From Clostridia bacterium (GTDB lineage Bacteria > Bacillota > Clostridia > Oscillospirales > Acutalibacteraceae), in contig JAFXDV010000004.1 of assembly GCA_017521125.1 (NCBI GenBank), positions 1-53,747 on the forward strand: a stretch of 53,747 nt of DNA, read 5' to 3'. Below are positions 26,170 through 36,019 of this stretch, one piece after another. The notes under the pieces were generated by a model that was not told where the DNA came from, ran no database searches, and saw only the letters and a program-made list of their open reading frames with translations. Positions within the stretch are counted from its first letter, which is position 1. The number at the start of each line of letters is the position of its first letter. The translations under genes and the position numbers were made by a program.

Positions 26170-27324
26170 TTAGTGATTAAATTTTAATAGGTCTGACTTG
26201 TTGTTTTTTTCGGGATATTCAATAACGAGAAGACAAAGCTCATTAAGTTTTCTGCCCAGTTCCTTGCCGGAAAAGCCGAGTTTTATAAGGTCGTTTCCAT
26301 TAACGTTCAAATGATTAAGCAAGTAGGGTTCATTTTTCGCCTCAATCTCTTCCAGCAGACAGAAAATATTATTCGTATTAATACCAAGCACCTTTAAATA
26401 TTCAAAATAAATTATAACGTTTTCTTTAGAATATTTATAAAGTAAAAGTTTAATGTCCCTTTTATTTTGGGGAATTTCGTTTATAGCCATTTCTTTTAAT
26501 GCCTTAATGCTTGACAAGAGAGCATTGTCCGGTTTTAGAATATCTTTAAACTTTTGTATATCAAATTCTGTTAACATTAAAAAAACAGGCAAACGATACG
26601 AAGTATTACTAGATAAGAGTGTATCAATATTATTTTTAAGTTTTCCAATTCCGCAAAATTCCAATAGCCCTTTGTTAACAAACTTGGCAAAAGCGTCAAA
26701 GCTTTTGCCAAAAGTGAGCTTTTTGAGTTCAACTAAAATTCGTTCTCCGCTGACATTTCTAACTAATTCGCCAAGTCCTATAGCGGCTTTTTCAGTGGCT
26801 TCGTGTATGCTAAAACCTAAGGTGGAGGCAAATCTGTAGCATCTTAAAATTCTAAGAGCATCTTCTTTAAACCGTTCTTCAGGCATACCAACGCATTTAA
26901 TAACCATGTTTTTAAGGTCATTCATACCTCCAAAAAGGTCAATAAGTTTTCCGCTATAATGATATGCTAAGGCGTTAACGGTAAAATCTCTTCGGGATAG
27001 GTCATTTTTAATATTAGTTTCAAATTTCACGTTTTCAGGGTGTCTATTGTCGTTATATAAACCATCGCTTCTATAGGTGGTAATCTCAATGTTATTATCA
27101 TCTAAAACAACCGTTACAGTACCGTGCTTAATGCCGGTAGGTATGGTGTGGTCAAACATTTTAATAATATCTTCCGGTAATGCATTGGTGGCAATATCAA
27201 TGTCGTAAAAAGGTCTATTTAGTAGCATATCCCTGACACAACCACCAACAAACCACGCCTCAAAGCCGTGGCTTTCAATAGTTTTTATACAGTTTATGGC
27301 GTAAATTGGGAACTTTTCTGCCAT
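26170..27324 (-). CDS. cca: CCA tRNA nucleotidyltransferase
   Basis: Adds or repairs the 3' CCA end of tRNAs. The 384-residue protein has the class II nucleotidyltransferase head: WFVGGCVRDMLL, DIDIATNALPEDI (metal Asp pair), TYRSDG, and SRRDFTVNALAYH, then the RNA-binding ERFKEDALRILRCYRFAS block and a helical C-terminal region. GGAGGAAAAAT precedes the ATG. The tRNA genes in this window already encode CCA, so the enzyme would mainly repair ends. It is divergent from murC. Confidence 0.92.
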   Translation of the reverse strand: MAEKFPIYAINCIKTIESHGFEAWFVGGCVRDMLLNRPFYDIDIATNALPEDIIKMFDHTIPTGIKHGTVTVVLDDNNIEITTYRSDGLYNDNRHPENVKFETNIKNDLSRRDFTVNALAYHYSGKLIDLFGGMNDLKNMVIKCVGMPEERFKEDALRILRCYRFASTLGFSIHEATEKAAIGLGELVRNVSGERILVELKKLTFGKSFDAFAKFVNKGLLEFCGIGKLKNNIDTLLSSNTSYRLPVFLMLTEFDIQKFKDILKPDNALLSSIKALKEMAINEIPQNKRDIKLLLYKYSKENVIIYFEYLKVLGINTNNIFCLLEEIEAKNEPYLLNHLNVNGNDLIKLGFSGKELGRKLNELCLLVIEYPEKNNKSDLLKFNH

Positions 27325-27412
27325 ATTTTTCCTCCAAATAAATTTTATGGTTTATTTTTTTCAAAAAATAGGTATAATATTAAATATAAGATATATAAAA
27401 GAAGGTAGTGCT

Positions 27413-28786
27413 ATGAAAGAACTTCGCAGTACAGATAAATTGCTTGTTGGAATTAAAAGAATTCATATGATAGGTATTGGGGGCTCGGGAATGTGTCCTC
27501 TTGCCGAAATACTGCATACTAAGGGATATATTCTTTCAGGCTCAGATAATAACGAGGGAGATACCCTGAATCGAATCAGAAATCTTGGAATTAAGGTCTA
27601 TATGGGCCACAATCCTGAGAATGTTGATGGTGCAGAGCTTGTAGTATATTCTGCCGCTATTTCTGAAGACAATCCTGAAAGGGTAGCTGCAAAGGAAAAG
27701 GGAATTCCTACTATGGAACGCTCTCTTCTTTTGGGCGCAATTACCCGACATTATGATAATGTTATAGGTGTCTGCGGAACACATGGTAAAACTACTGTTT
27801 CTTCTATGATAACACAAATTTTGTATTTAAACAAGATGGAGCCTTCTGCAGTTATAGGAGGTAAGCTTCCGGTTATCAATTCTAACGGACTTTGCGGAAA
27901 AAGTGATATATTAGTTTGCGAGTCTTGCGAGTTTGTAAATACCTTCTTAGAGCTTTCTCCTGACATTAGCGTTTTACTTAATATTGATAATGACCATCTT
28001 GATTTCTTTAAAACGATGGAAAATTTGGTAGACTCTTTTAAAAGGTTTATTTCAATGTCAAAGATTTGCTTTTTAAATGGAGATGACCCACTTAGTTTAT
28101 CTGCAGCAGAGGATGTTTCTGCCGAGAAAATCACCTTTGGTCTTAGTCAAAAAAACACTTATTATTCTAAAAACTCGAAGCCCTCTAAATATGGTTTTAC
28201 TTTCGATGTTTACAAAAATGAAGAGTTTTTAATAAACCTTGATTTAAAGGTACCTGGAAGACATAACGTTTTAAACGCTTTGGCAGCCTTTGCTGTTTGT
28301 CACTACCTTGGTGTTGAACCAAAAGGTATTAAATCGGCCATCGAGGAGTTTAAAGGCGCAGGTAGGCGATTTGAGTTTATAGGGGAATTTGAAAACTTTG
28401 TTCTCGCCGATGATTACGCACATCATCCCACCGAAATTAAGGCAACTTTACAAGCGGCAAAAGACCTTAATTATAAGAGGGTTGTCGCCGTATTCCAACC
28501 CTTTACATTTTCAAGAACTGCTAATCTAAAGGATGAGTTTATAGATGCTTTAAGTGTTGCCGATGAGGTAATACTGACCCCCATAATGGGTTCTCGAGAG
28601 GTTAATACCTATGGCATAAGCTCAAATGATTTAGCAAAAGGCCTTAAAAGTTGCGCTACAGTTCAAGATTTTGATGAAGCGGTAGAGCAAATACTAAAAA
28701 CCGCACAAAAGGGAGACATAGTAATAACAATGGGCGGCGGAGACATTTATAAGGTAGCTCGCAGATTAGCCGAAAAACTACAATAA
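27413..28786 (+). CDS. murC: UDP-N-acetylmuramate--L-alanine ligase
   Basis: Joins L-alanine to UDP-MurNAc, the first step of the peptidoglycan stem peptide. ATG 27413 (MKELRSTDKLL) has GAAGG upstream and starts just before the Rossmann block IHMIGIGGSGMCPLAEIL; an in-frame upstream ATG at 27347 would add 22 unlikely residues. VCGTHGKTTVSSMI is the ATP loop, NIDNDHLDFF the central-domain block, and VLADDYAHHPTEI the C-terminal domain marker. The product has 457 residues, normal for MurC. Single gene, terminator at 28789. A TATAAT at 27373-27378 may be the -10. Confidence 0.95.
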   Translation: MKELRSTDKLLVGIKRIHMIGIGGSGMCPLAEILHTKGYILSGSDNNEGDTLNRIRNLGIKVYMGHNPENVDGAELVVYSAAISEDNPERVAAKEKGIPTMERSLLLGAITRHYDNVIGVCGTHGKTTVSSMITQILYLNKMEPSAVIGGKLPVINSNGLCGKSDILVCESCEFVNTFLELSPDISVLLNIDNDHLDFFKTMENLVDSFKRFISMSKICFLNGDDPLSLSAAEDVSAEKITFGLSQKNTYYSKNSKPSKYGFTFDVYKNEEFLINLDLKVPGRHNVLNALAAFAVCHYLGVEPKGIKSAIEEFKGAGRRFEFIGEFENFVLADDYAHHPTEIKATLQAAKDLNYKRVVAVFQPFTFSRTANLKDEFIDALSVADEVILTPIMGSREVNTYGISSNDLAKGLKSCATVQDFDEAVEQILKTAQKGDIVITMGGGDIYKVARRLAEKLQ

Positions 28787-28788
28787 TT

Positions 28789-28824
28789 AAAAACCTACTT
28801 AGCAACAGCTAAGTAGGTTTTTTT
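28789..28824. terminator. Bidirectional terminator between murC and potD
   Basis: Stem AAACCTACTTAGC (28791-28803) with GCTAAGTAGGTTT (28808-28820), loop AACA, followed by further T. Confidence 0.9.
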
Positions 28825-28825
28825 G

Positions 28826-29938
28826 TTAATGTAATTTTACCTTTTGCCAAAGTTCATCATAATAAGCACGTGTCTGACTGTCCATATCGTGGAAATACTG
28901 AGTGATTGGCATATCCTCTTCATCGGGATATAGAATTTTTTCATCTTTTAGGCTGTAATTTTCATTATTGATTACAGAAGTGTTAGGGGAGGCGTAGCAA
29001 ATATATTCTGCATTAGAAAGAGCAACGTCAGGCTCTAAAAGAAAATTGATAAAGAGGTTAGCAGCCTCGACGTTTTGTGCATTTTTAGGAATACACATAG
29101 AGTCAACGAAAATGTTAACGCCCTCTTTTGGATAAACAAACTCCAGGTCGGGGTTGTTTTCCTTCATAGTCAAGAAGTCACCGGCATAGTAAGGGGCAAT
29201 GGCTGCCTCTCCCATTTCCATCTTATTAAATACTTCGTCCATAACGTAGGACTGAATCAGAGGTTTTTGCTCAATTAACTTGTTTGCGGTGGCATCCCAA
29301 TCTTCTTTAGTTTTAGTATTAAGGTCTTGGCCCAAAACTATCTGAGCAAGGGAAAAAGCATCTCTTGGGTTATTAAATGTTAGTATATTGCCCTCATATT
29401 TTTTGTCCCACATAATGTTCCAACTGTCAGGCCTTTCATCCACCATAGTTGAATTATAAATAAGACCTACCATACCAACATTATAAGGTACAGAGAATTT
29501 GTTTTCAGGGTCGAAAAACAGGTCTTTGTATTTACTGTCGATTAAATCATAGTTAGTGATTTTAGAGTAATCAAGAGGTTGGAGTAAATCTTCGTTTTTA
29601 AGACGTTCAATCATATAATCAGAGGGGATAATAAGGTCATAAGCAACGCCCTCGCCCTTGATTTGAGCGTACATGGTCTCATTACTGTCAAAGTAAGAAT
29701 TGTTAACCTTAATTCCCGTAAGCTTTTCAAACTCCTTAACAACGTTCATAGAGCCTTCGCTACCATCAGACATATACTCGCCCCAATTATAGAAATTGAG
29801 GGTAGTTCCTTTAAGGTGGGGGACGTCATAATTGCCTTTGAGGTTTAATTCTTTATATTCGTAACCACAACCTGAAAGCATTGTCGAAAGGGATAAAACA
29901 AGACAAACAGTAAGAAATAAAGCAACAATTTTTTTCAT
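28826..29938 (-). CDS. potD: Spermidine/putrescine ABC transporter, binding lipoprotein
   Basis: Captures polyamines outside the membrane for the PotABC importer. The 370-residue protein has a lipoprotein signal peptide with lipobox LSGC (Cys24) and the PotD/PotF start of the mature part, LNFYNWGEYM. YDLIIPSDYMIERL, the NVGMVGLIYN block and FVDSMCIPKNAQN follow. The ATG abuts the end of potC. It is last of the leftward potABCD operon and is bounded by the terminator at 28789-28824. Confidence 0.95.
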   Translation of the reverse strand: MKKIVALFLTVCLVLSLSTMLSGCGYEYKELNLKGNYDVPHLKGTTLNFYNWGEYMSDGSEGSMNVVKEFEKLTGIKVNNSYFDSNETMYAQIKGEGVAYDLIIPSDYMIERLKNEDLLQPLDYSKITNYDLIDSKYKDLFFDPENKFSVPYNVGMVGLIYNSTMVDERPDSWNIMWDKKYEGNILTFNNPRDAFSLAQIVLGQDLNTKTKEDWDATANKLIEQKPLIQSYVMDEVFNKMEMGEAAIAPYYAGDFLTMKENNPDLEFVYPKEGVNIFVDSMCIPKNAQNVEAANLFINFLLEPDVALSNAEYICYASPNTSVINNENYSLKDEKILYPDEEDMPITQYFHDMDSQTRAYYDELWQKVKLH

Positions 29939-30741
29939 TAGTTTTTGTGACTCCTTTTGTTTGATTTTGATTGAGAGACGTTAAATAGTATAAGTAAAAC
30001 TAAAACGCTCAGGAAGATAAGACTTGAAAGAGCGTACATATCAGGAGTAACCCTCTTTTTAGTCATAGTATAAATTAAAATTGGAAGTGTTTGGAAATCA
30101 GGGCCGGTTGTAAAATAGCTTATTACGAAATCGTCAAGTGAAAGAGTAAAAGCCATAATAAACCCTGTTACGATACCTGATGAAATATTAGGCAGTACTA
30201 CCTTAAAAAACGCCTTAAAAGGTGTACAACCAAGGTCTGCTGCGGCTTCAGGAAGATGAAAATCCATTTGTCTGAGCTTTGGCATAACCGATAAAATAAC
30301 GTAAGGTAGGTTAAAGGTAATATGAGCGATTAAAACGGTAGTAAAACCTAAAGATGTTTTTAAAGAAAGAAATTTTCCTATAAAAACAAATAAAAGCATC
30401 ATAGAAACACCTGTTACAATATCCGGATTCATCATAGGGATATTTGTGGCCGACATAACTGCCGATTTTGTCCACTTTCGTTTATAACCTAATATGCCAA
30501 CAGCGGCAACAGTGCCTAAAACAGTGGCAATTACAGAGGAAAGAACAGCTAAAATAAAGGTATTTTTTAGAGCAGACAGGGTGGCCTCGCTCTCAAAAAG
30601 CTCTGCATACCACCTTAAAGAAAATCCTGCAAAAAGTGATGTGCTGTTTGAAGCGTTAAATGAGAAAATTACCATTACCGCTAAAGGTGCGTATAGAAAA
30701 ATAAGTATTAGAGCAATATAGAGTCTTGACAAGGTTTTCAT
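29938..30741 (-). CDS. potC: Spermidine/putrescine ABC transporter permease PotC
   Basis: One of two membrane subunits of the polyamine importer. The 267-residue protein has six predicted helices and the ABC-permease EAA loop LPEAAADLGCTPFKAFFKVVLP, which docks on the PotA ATPase, plus SLDDFVISYFTTGP, the typical PotC end block. It overlaps potB by 4 bases and shares one base with potD. Confidence 0.94.
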   Translation of the reverse strand: MKTLSRLYIALILIFLYAPLAVMVIFSFNASNSTSLFAGFSLRWYAELFESEATLSALKNTFILAVLSSVIATVLGTVAAVGILGYKRKWTKSAVMSATNIPMMNPDIVTGVSMMLLFVFIGKFLSLKTSLGFTTVLIAHITFNLPYVILSVMPKLRQMDFHLPEAAADLGCTPFKAFFKVVLPNISSGIVTGFIMAFTLSLDDFVISYFTTGPDFQTLPILIYTMTKKRVTPDMYALSSLIFLSVLVLLILFNVSQSKSNKRSHKN

Positions 30742-31559
30742 ATAATCACACCTCCGTCATCATCTGCAAACCTGTTCATAACGGCAACGCAAATAAGAAT
30801 AAGCACCATAAGAACAAGGGATAAAGCAGCACCTAAATTGTAGTTGTAGGAAGACTGGAACTGCATTTCAATAACGTCACCTATGAGCATATTTTTGCCG
30901 CCGCCAAGTTTTTGAGAGATGTAGAATGTGCTTACACTAGGAACAAAAACCATAGTAATTCCCGAAATAACACCCGGCATACTAAGGGGTAATATAACAC
31001 GGCTAAGTTTGCTTAATGCGTTTGAACCTAAATCTCCTGCGGCTTCAAGTAGCGAGTTATCAAGTTTTGACATAACCGAATAGATTGGTAATATCATATA
31101 TGGAAGATAATTATATATCATACCAAGAATAACTGCAGCGGGAGTGTTAATAAGTTGTAAAGGCCCAATGCCTAACTTACCTAAAAAAGTGTTAATGAGT
31201 CCTGTATTAGCAAGTATAGTAATCCAGGAATAAGTACGAATAAGGAAATTCATCCACATAGGCAGCATTACAAGCATCATAAGTGTTCCTTGTGTTGAAA
31301 GCTTGGTCTTTGTCATAAAATAGGCGAGAGGGTAGGCGATGAGCAAAGAAATAAGTGTCGCAACAGCCGCATATCCAATAGATGTTAGGAAGATTTCCTT
31401 ATAGTTTGCGAGTGCTGCAATATTGCTAAAAGTAAAATTGCCGTTAGCATCTGTAAAAGAGTAGTAGGCAACCATCAGAAGCGGTACGATAATGAAAATC
31501 GCCGACCAAACTACGTAAGGAGAGGAAATAAACGGATTACCAATTGAAGCTTTCTTCAT
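30738..31559 (-). CDS. potB: Spermidine/putrescine ABC transporter permease PotB
   Basis: Second membrane subunit of the polyamine importer. The 273-residue protein has six predicted helices, the [18 protein letters not shown] block typical of PotB, and the EAA loop [22 protein letters not shown]. It overlaps the 3' end of potA by 23 bases and potC by 4, so the operon is tightly coupled. AGGAGG lies before the start codon inside potA. Confidence 0.94.
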   Translation of the reverse strand: MKKASIGNPFISSPYVVWSAIFIIVPLLMVAYYSFTDANGNFTFSNIAALANYKEIFLTSIGYAAVATLISLLIAYPLAYFMTKTKLSTQGTLMMLVMLPMWMNFLIRTYSWITILANTGLINTFLGKLGIGPLQLINTPAAVILGMIYNYLPYMILPIYSVMSKLDNSLLEAAGDLGSNALSKLSRVILPLSMPGVISGITMVFVPSVSTFYISQKLGGGKNMLIGDVIEMQFQSSYNYNLGAALSLVLMVLILICVAVMNRFADDDGGVII

Positions 31560-32685
31560 TCTTTTCCTCCTCTATAGGTTCTGTGTCAGATAAACGGTCG
31601 TGTTCTTCACTATAACTACTATAATCGCCGTAAAGACCTGAATATTCCGACTTTTTCATTATGTGTATAGCATCAGGCTCAATGTAAAGACCTACAGTAT
31701 CACCCTCGAAAGCTTCGTCGGTTGTTTGAATCATCCATTTAAAGCCGCCGATGTCTACAATAATTTCATAATGTACGCCAAGGAATGTAACCGAGGTTAC
31801 AACGCCTTTAAGCATACCTTTATCTTCAGATACAATGTCAACGTCCTCAGGGCGAACTACAACGTCAACGGCTTCGTTTTTGTTAAAGCCACTGTCAAGA
31901 CATTTGAATGTAGCTCCTGAAAATTCCGCTACAAAGTCCTCTTTCATAACACCATCAAGAATGTTGGATTCACCAATAAAATCTGCAACAAATGCATTTT
32001 TAGGCTCGTTATAAATATCCTTTGGGGTGCCGATTTGCTGTATTTTGCCTGCGTCCATAACAACGACAGTATCCGACATAGTAAGAGCTTCTTCTTGGTC
32101 GTGGGTAACGAATATAAAGGTAATGCCAAGAGATTTCTGGATTTTCTTAAGCTCGTTTTGCATATCCTTTCTAAGCTTTAAGTCCAAAGCGGCAAGAGGC
32201 TCGTCTAAAAGCAAAACCTTAGGCTCGTTAGCAAGAGCACGTGCAATAGCAACTCTTTGTTGTTGACCGCCTGAAAGAGTGTCGATTTTACGCTTTTGAA
32301 GTCCCTCGAGATTAACGAGTTTTAGCATCTCGTTAACCTTCTCCTTAATATCCTTTTCCTTCATCTTTTTAACTCTCATGCCAAAAGCAATATTCTCGTA
32401 AACGTTGAGATGGGGGAAGAGAGCATATCTTTGGAAAATGGTATTAACCTGACGCTTGTATGAAGGGACATTGTTGATTCTGGAGCCGTTAAATAAAACG
32501 TCGCCGCTATCTGGCTCTTCAAAACCGCCGATAATACGAAGAGTTGTGGTTTTGCCGCAACCTGAAGGGCCTAGAAGGGTCACAAATTCTCCATCACGAA
32601 TGTATAAATTAAGACTGTCAAGGACAGTTTGTTCACCAAAAGAAATTGAAATGTTTTTCAGTTCGATAATGTTTTCATTTTTCAT
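31537..32685 (-). CDS. potA: Spermidine/putrescine ABC transporter ATPase
   Basis: Cytoplasmic motor of the polyamine importer. The 382-residue protein from ATG 32685 ([11 protein letters not shown]) carries Walker [13 protein letters not shown], the Q-loop, signature [15 protein letters not shown], Walker [17 protein letters not shown] and the switch His in [10 protein letters not shown], then a TOBE-type C-terminal domain. An in-frame ATG 11 codons upstream would cost the GGGGG leader, so the shorter form is preferred. It is first in the operon and has a consensus promoter at 32727-32755. Confidence 0.94.
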   Translation of the reverse strand: MKNENIIELKNISISFGEQTVLDSLNLYIRDGEFVTLLGPSGCGKTTTLRIIGGFEEPDSGDVLFNGSRINNVPSYKRQVNTIFQRYALFPHLNVYENIAFGMRVKKMKEKDIKEKVNEMLKLVNLEGLQKRKIDTLSGGQQQRVAIARALANEPKVLLLDEPLAALDLKLRKDMQNELKKIQKSLGITFIFVTHDQEEALTMSDTVVVMDAGKIQQIGTPKDIYNEPKNAFVADFIGESNILDGVMKEDFVAEFSGATFKCLDSGFNKNEAVDVVVRPEDVDIVSEDKGMLKGVVTSVTFLGVHYEIIVDIGGFKWMIQTTDEAFEGDTVGLYIEPDAIHIMKKSEYSGLYGDYSSYSEEHDRLSDTEPIEEEKNEESFNW

Positions 32686-32726
32686 TAAAAAACTAAACCC
32701 CCAATTTAAAAATAACAATCAAATTA

Positions 32727-32755
32727 AATATATTACTATATTACCGAAATGTCAA
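32727..32755 (-). promoter_or_regulatory. Sigma-A promoter of potABCD
   Basis: On the minus strand TTGACA (32755-32750), 17-base spacer, TATATT (32732-32727). The -35 box is perfect. Confidence 0.75.
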
Positions 32756-32925
32756 GTATTTTTAGAAAAAATTACGAATTTTGCAGATTAAAGTTGAACA
32801 AACACTTTTGAAACTCTCAAATACTCGTTTTTTCTCTTTTTTTCTCATTTTTCCTCGCTTTTTGTAGTTTTACAAGGTTTTGCAAAATTTCAGGTGGTTT
32901 TAGGCGTAAAAAATCAATAAAAATG

Positions 32926-32954
32926 TTGCCGAAAACATACTCTTATGATATAAT
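32926..32954 (+). promoter_or_regulatory. Sigma-A promoter of ruvCAB
   Basis: TTGCCG (32926-32931), 17-base spacer, TATAAT (32949-32954) with extended TGA. Between this site and the pot promoter (32756-32925) I see only AT-rich sequence with a pyrimidine-rich run, no gene. Confidence 0.7.
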
Positions 32955-32989
32955 AAATTAAATATGTAAATATGGGGAGATATTGTCTA

Positions 32990-33496
32990 ATGGTGGTTCT
33001 CGGCATAGACCCTGGATATGCAATAGTAGGCTATGGAGTATTAAATTACAACAGCAACCGTTTTTCGATAGCGGAATATGGTGCTGTCACAACAAAAGCA
33101 GGAGATCTTTTTTCTGACAGACTTTCTGAAATTTTTGAAGGACTCTGCAATATTATCGAAAGATGCCGTCCTGATGCAATGTCGATAGAAAAGCTTTTCT
33201 TTAATACAAACACCACCACCGCAATAGATGTAGCACAGGCAAGAGGAGTAATTCTGCTTGCTGCAAAAAAATACAATGTACCAATTTTCGAATATACGCC
33301 CTTGCAGGTTAAATCTTCGGTTACAGGATATGGCAGAGCCGATAAGAAACAGGTTATGGAAATGACTAAAAATCTTTTAGGACTTCAAAAGGTTCCTAAA
33401 CCTGACGATACCGCAGATGCTTTGGCTATAGCAATATGCCACGCACATAGTGCAGGCTCGTTGCTTGGCACATTAAATTCAGGAGGTAGGATATAG
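32990..33496 (+). CDS. ruvC: Holliday junction resolvase RuvC
   Basis: Cuts Holliday junctions after RuvAB branch migration. The 168-residue protein has the RNase H-like acidic set: Asp7 in LGIDPG, Glu67 in SIEKLFF, and Asp140/Asp143 in KPDDTADALAIAICHAH. ATG 32990 is chosen because GGGGAG lies ten bases upstream and the family starts with this block; an ATG 18 bases earlier is in frame but poorly placed. The stop overlaps the ruvA GTG by one base. Confidence 0.95.
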   Translation: MVVLGIDPGYAIVGYGVLNYNSNRFSIAEYGAVTTKAGDLFSDRLSEIFEGLCNIIERCRPDAMSIEKLFFNTNTTTAIDVAQARGVILLAAKKYNVPIFEYTPLQVKSSVTGYGRADKKQVMEMTKNLLGLQKVPKPDDTADALAIAICHAHSAGSLLGTLNSGGRI

Positions 33497-34098
33497 TGAT
33501 TTCATCGGTTAGAGGAAAACTTATTTACTCAGATTCTCAGGTTGCCGTTGTTGAATGTGGAGGAGTGGGCTTTAAGTGCTATTCAAGTCTCAACACCCTT
33601 TCGACTCTACCTAAGGTTGGAAACGAAGTTTTCTTGAATACCTACCTATCGGTCAGGGAGGATGCGTTAGACCTTTATGGCTTCGCAACGGTTGAAGAGC
33701 TTGAATGCTTTAAACTCTTAACCTCGGTAAGTGGCGTTGGAGCAAAAATCGGTATAGCAATGCTATCTGACTATACTCCTGATAAAATAACCTTTTTTAT
33801 CGCTTCAGGAGACTCTAAGGCATTAACCAAGTCTACAGGCGTCGGCGCAAAACTTGCTCAAAGAATTGTTTTAGAACTAAAGGACAAGCTTTCTAAAGGT
33901 CCAATAAGCCTTTCAAGTGATACAATAGCAGTAGAAAATATAGGCAAATCAACCGCATCTTCAGAGGCGGTTGCCGCCCTTGTTTCTTTAGGGTTTTCTC
34001 AAAGCGAGGCATCTCTTGCCGTATCAAAGCTTGACCCAACACTACCCACAGATGAGCTTATTAAGGGTGGACTCAAAAATTTATCAAGGCAGGTGTAA
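33496..34098 (+). CDS. ruvA: Holliday junction branch migration subunit RuvA
   Basis: Binds the four-way junction and recruits RuvB. The 200-residue protein starts with GTG behind GGAGG (33481-33485). It shows the N-terminal OB fold (SSVRGKLIYSDSQVAVVECGGVGF), two helix-hairpin-helix blocks (VSGVGAKIGIAML and STGVGAKLAQRIVLELKDKL), and the small C-terminal domain (AVAALVSLGFSQSEA) that touches RuvB. It is the second gene of ruvCAB. Confidence 0.95.
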   Translation: MISSVRGKLIYSDSQVAVVECGGVGFKCYSSLNTLSTLPKVGNEVFLNTYLSVREDALDLYGFATVEELECFKLLTSVSGVGAKIGIAMLSDYTPDKITFFIASGDSKALTKSTGVGAKLAQRIVLELKDKLSKGPISLSSDTIAVENIGKSTASSEAVAALVSLGFSQSEASLAVSKLDPTLPTDELIKGGLKNLSRQV

Positions 34099-34101
34099 TT
34101 T

Positions 34102-35136
34102 ATGGAGGAAATGGAATTTGACAGTCGCATAGTTGCTCCGGAATATTCTGCAAACGCAGATGATATGGAGAATTCTCTAAGACCGAAAACCCTTCAGGAT
34201 TATATCGGTCAGGAAAAAGCGAAGGAAAATTTAGAGATTTATATTAAGGCAGCTCTTGCAAGACACGAGTCCTTAGACCATGTTTTACTTTACGGCCCTC
34301 CAGGCCTTGGTAAAACAACCCTTTCCAACATTATTGCAAGGGAAATGGGTGTTAACATTAGGGTTACCTCAGGACCTGCCATCGAAAAGCAGGGAGATTT
34401 AGTTGCAATTCTTACAAATCTTTCTGAGGGTGACGTCCTCTTTATAGACGAAATTCATCGTCTGCCAAGAACAGTTGAAGAGGTTCTTTATCCTGTTATG
34501 GAGGACTTTTCTCTTGATATAATCATTGGTAAAGGCCCATCGGCTCGTTCAATTCGCCTGGATGTGCCGCATTTCACTTTAGTAGGTGCAACTACTCGTT
34601 CAGGACAACTTACAGCTCCTCTTCGTGACCGTTTCGGTGTTCTTTTAAGACTTGAACTTTACACCCCCGAAGAACTTGCGAAAATTGTCGAGCGTTCTGC
34701 CGGTATTTTAGGAATCGAAATTGAACACGATGGTGCGTTAGAAATTGCTTCAAGGTCAAGAGGAACACCTCGTATTGCAAACAGGCTTTTAAAAAGAGTT
34801 CGTGATATTTGTCAGATTCAGTTTGACGGAGTTATTACCGAAGAGGTTGCACGTGTTGCCCTTGAACGTTTTGAGATTGACGAATTGGGTCTTGATGATT
34901 TTGACCGCAGAATGCTTAAGACCATTATCAATAATTATGGTGGAGGTCCTGTTGGTCTTGACACTCTTGCGGCCGCAGTAGGTGAGGAAAGTATAACCAT
35001 CGAAGATGTTTACGAGCCATACCTTATGCAAATCGGTTTTTTAACTAGAACAGGCAGAGGTCGATGTGTAACGAAAGCGGCTTACGAACATTTAGGAATA
35101 AAACCTGCATCAGACAATGGACAAATTACATTTTAA
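34102..35136 (+). CDS. ruvB: Holliday junction branch migration ATPase RuvB
   Basis: Hexameric AAA+ motor of branch migration. The 344-residue protein carries [12 protein letters not shown], Walker [17 protein letters not shown], Walker [12 protein letters not shown], sensor 1 LVGATTRSG, the arginine finger block PLRDRFGV, and the winged-helix end ([11 protein letters not shown]). It begins 3 bases after ruvA in the same operon. Length and order are normal for the family. Confidence 0.97.
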   Translation: MEEMEFDSRIVAPEYSANADDMENSLRPKTLQDYIGQEKAKENLEIYIKAALARHESLDHVLLYGPPGLGKTTLSNIIAREMGVNIRVTSGPAIEKQGDLVAILTNLSEGDVLFIDEIHRLPRTVEEVLYPVMEDFSLDIIIGKGPSARSIRLDVPHFTLVGATTRSGQLTAPLRDRFGVLLRLELYTPEELAKIVERSAGILGIEIEHDGALEIASRSRGTPRIANRLLKRVRDICQIQFDGVITEEVARVALERFEIDELGLDDFDRRMLKTIINNYGGGPVGLDTLAAAVGEESITIEDVYEPYLMQIGFLTRTGRGRCVTKAAYEHLGIKPASDNGQITF

Positions 35137-35146
35137 GGAATTATAA

Positions 35147-36019
35147 ATGAGATATACTAACGATTTTAAAGATTATGAGCTTATAGATACTAGCGACGGT
35201 CAGAGACTTGAGCGCTGGGGAGATGTAATTCTTATCAGACCTGACCCACAAATTATGTGGAGTCATAAAAAAACTAATCCCGCTTGGGATAACGCTCACG
35301 CCATTTATCACCGTTCAAGTAGCGGCGGTGGATATTGGGAACCGCTTAAAAAGGTACCGGACGTATGGCAAATTGGCTTTAACGATTTAACCTTCAGACT
35401 CAAGCCAATGGGCTTTAAGCATACAGGTCTTTTTCCTGAACAAGCGGTTAATTGGCAACTTGCAGACAAGCTAATAAGAAAAGCTAACCGACCTATATCT
35501 GTGCTTAACCTTTTTGCATATACAGGCGGTGCGACCATTGCGTGTGCGGCGGCAGGTGCTTCGGTTACCCACGTTGATGCATCAAAGGGAATGGTACAGT
35601 GGGCAAAGGAAAATGCTGCGGTTAGCGGACTTTCAGATAGACCTGTACGATGGCTTGTAGATGATTGCTTAAAGTTTGTTAAAAGGGAGATTCGCAGAGG
35701 CAAAAAATACGATGCGGTAATTATGGACCCGCCTTCCTACGGAAGAGGCCCCGGCGGAGAGGTATGGAAGCTTGAACAACAAATTGGAGAACTCTTAAGT
35801 GATGTCGGAAAGCTTCTTTCTGATGATGCGCTATTTTTCTTCCTTAATTCATATACAGGGGGGCTTTCTCCCACAATTTTAAACTATATGGTTAAAAACC
35901 TTATTCCTGTTTGCAGAAACGGAGAGGTTTATACAGAAGAAATTGGACTTAAAGTGACCTGTAGAGATATTATATTACCCTGCGGTAACACAACCGTATG
36001 GATTGGCAGTGAAAATTAA
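35147..36019 (+). CDS. Class I SAM-dependent methyltransferase (RlmI/RlmK-like)
   Basis: A 290-residue protein with the SAM-binding block VLNLFAYTGGATIACAAAGA, the acidic VTHVDASKGMVQWAKENA, and the catalytic-type MDPPSYGRGPGGE, which is the DPP-S/F motif of rRNA cytosine or guanine methyltransferases in the Methyltrans_SAM family. The PUA domain of full-length RlmI is absent. A likely role is modification of 23S rRNA, but the site is unknown. It follows ruvB by 10 bases, and its TAA overlaps the next ATG by one base. Confidence 0.82.
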   Translation: MRYTNDFKDYELIDTSDGQRLERWGDVILIRPDPQIMWSHKKTNPAWDNAHAIYHRSSSGGGYWEPLKKVPDVWQIGFNDLTFRLKPMGFKHTGLFPEQAVNWQLADKLIRKANRPISVLNLFAYTGGATIACAAAGASVTHVDASKGMVQWAKENAAVSGLSDRPVRWLVDDCLKFVKREIRRGKKYDAVIMDPPSYGRGPGGEVWKLEQQIGELLSDVGKLLSDDALFFFLNSYTGGLSPTILNYMVKNLIPVCRNGEVYTEEIGLKVTCRDIILPCGNTTVWIGSEN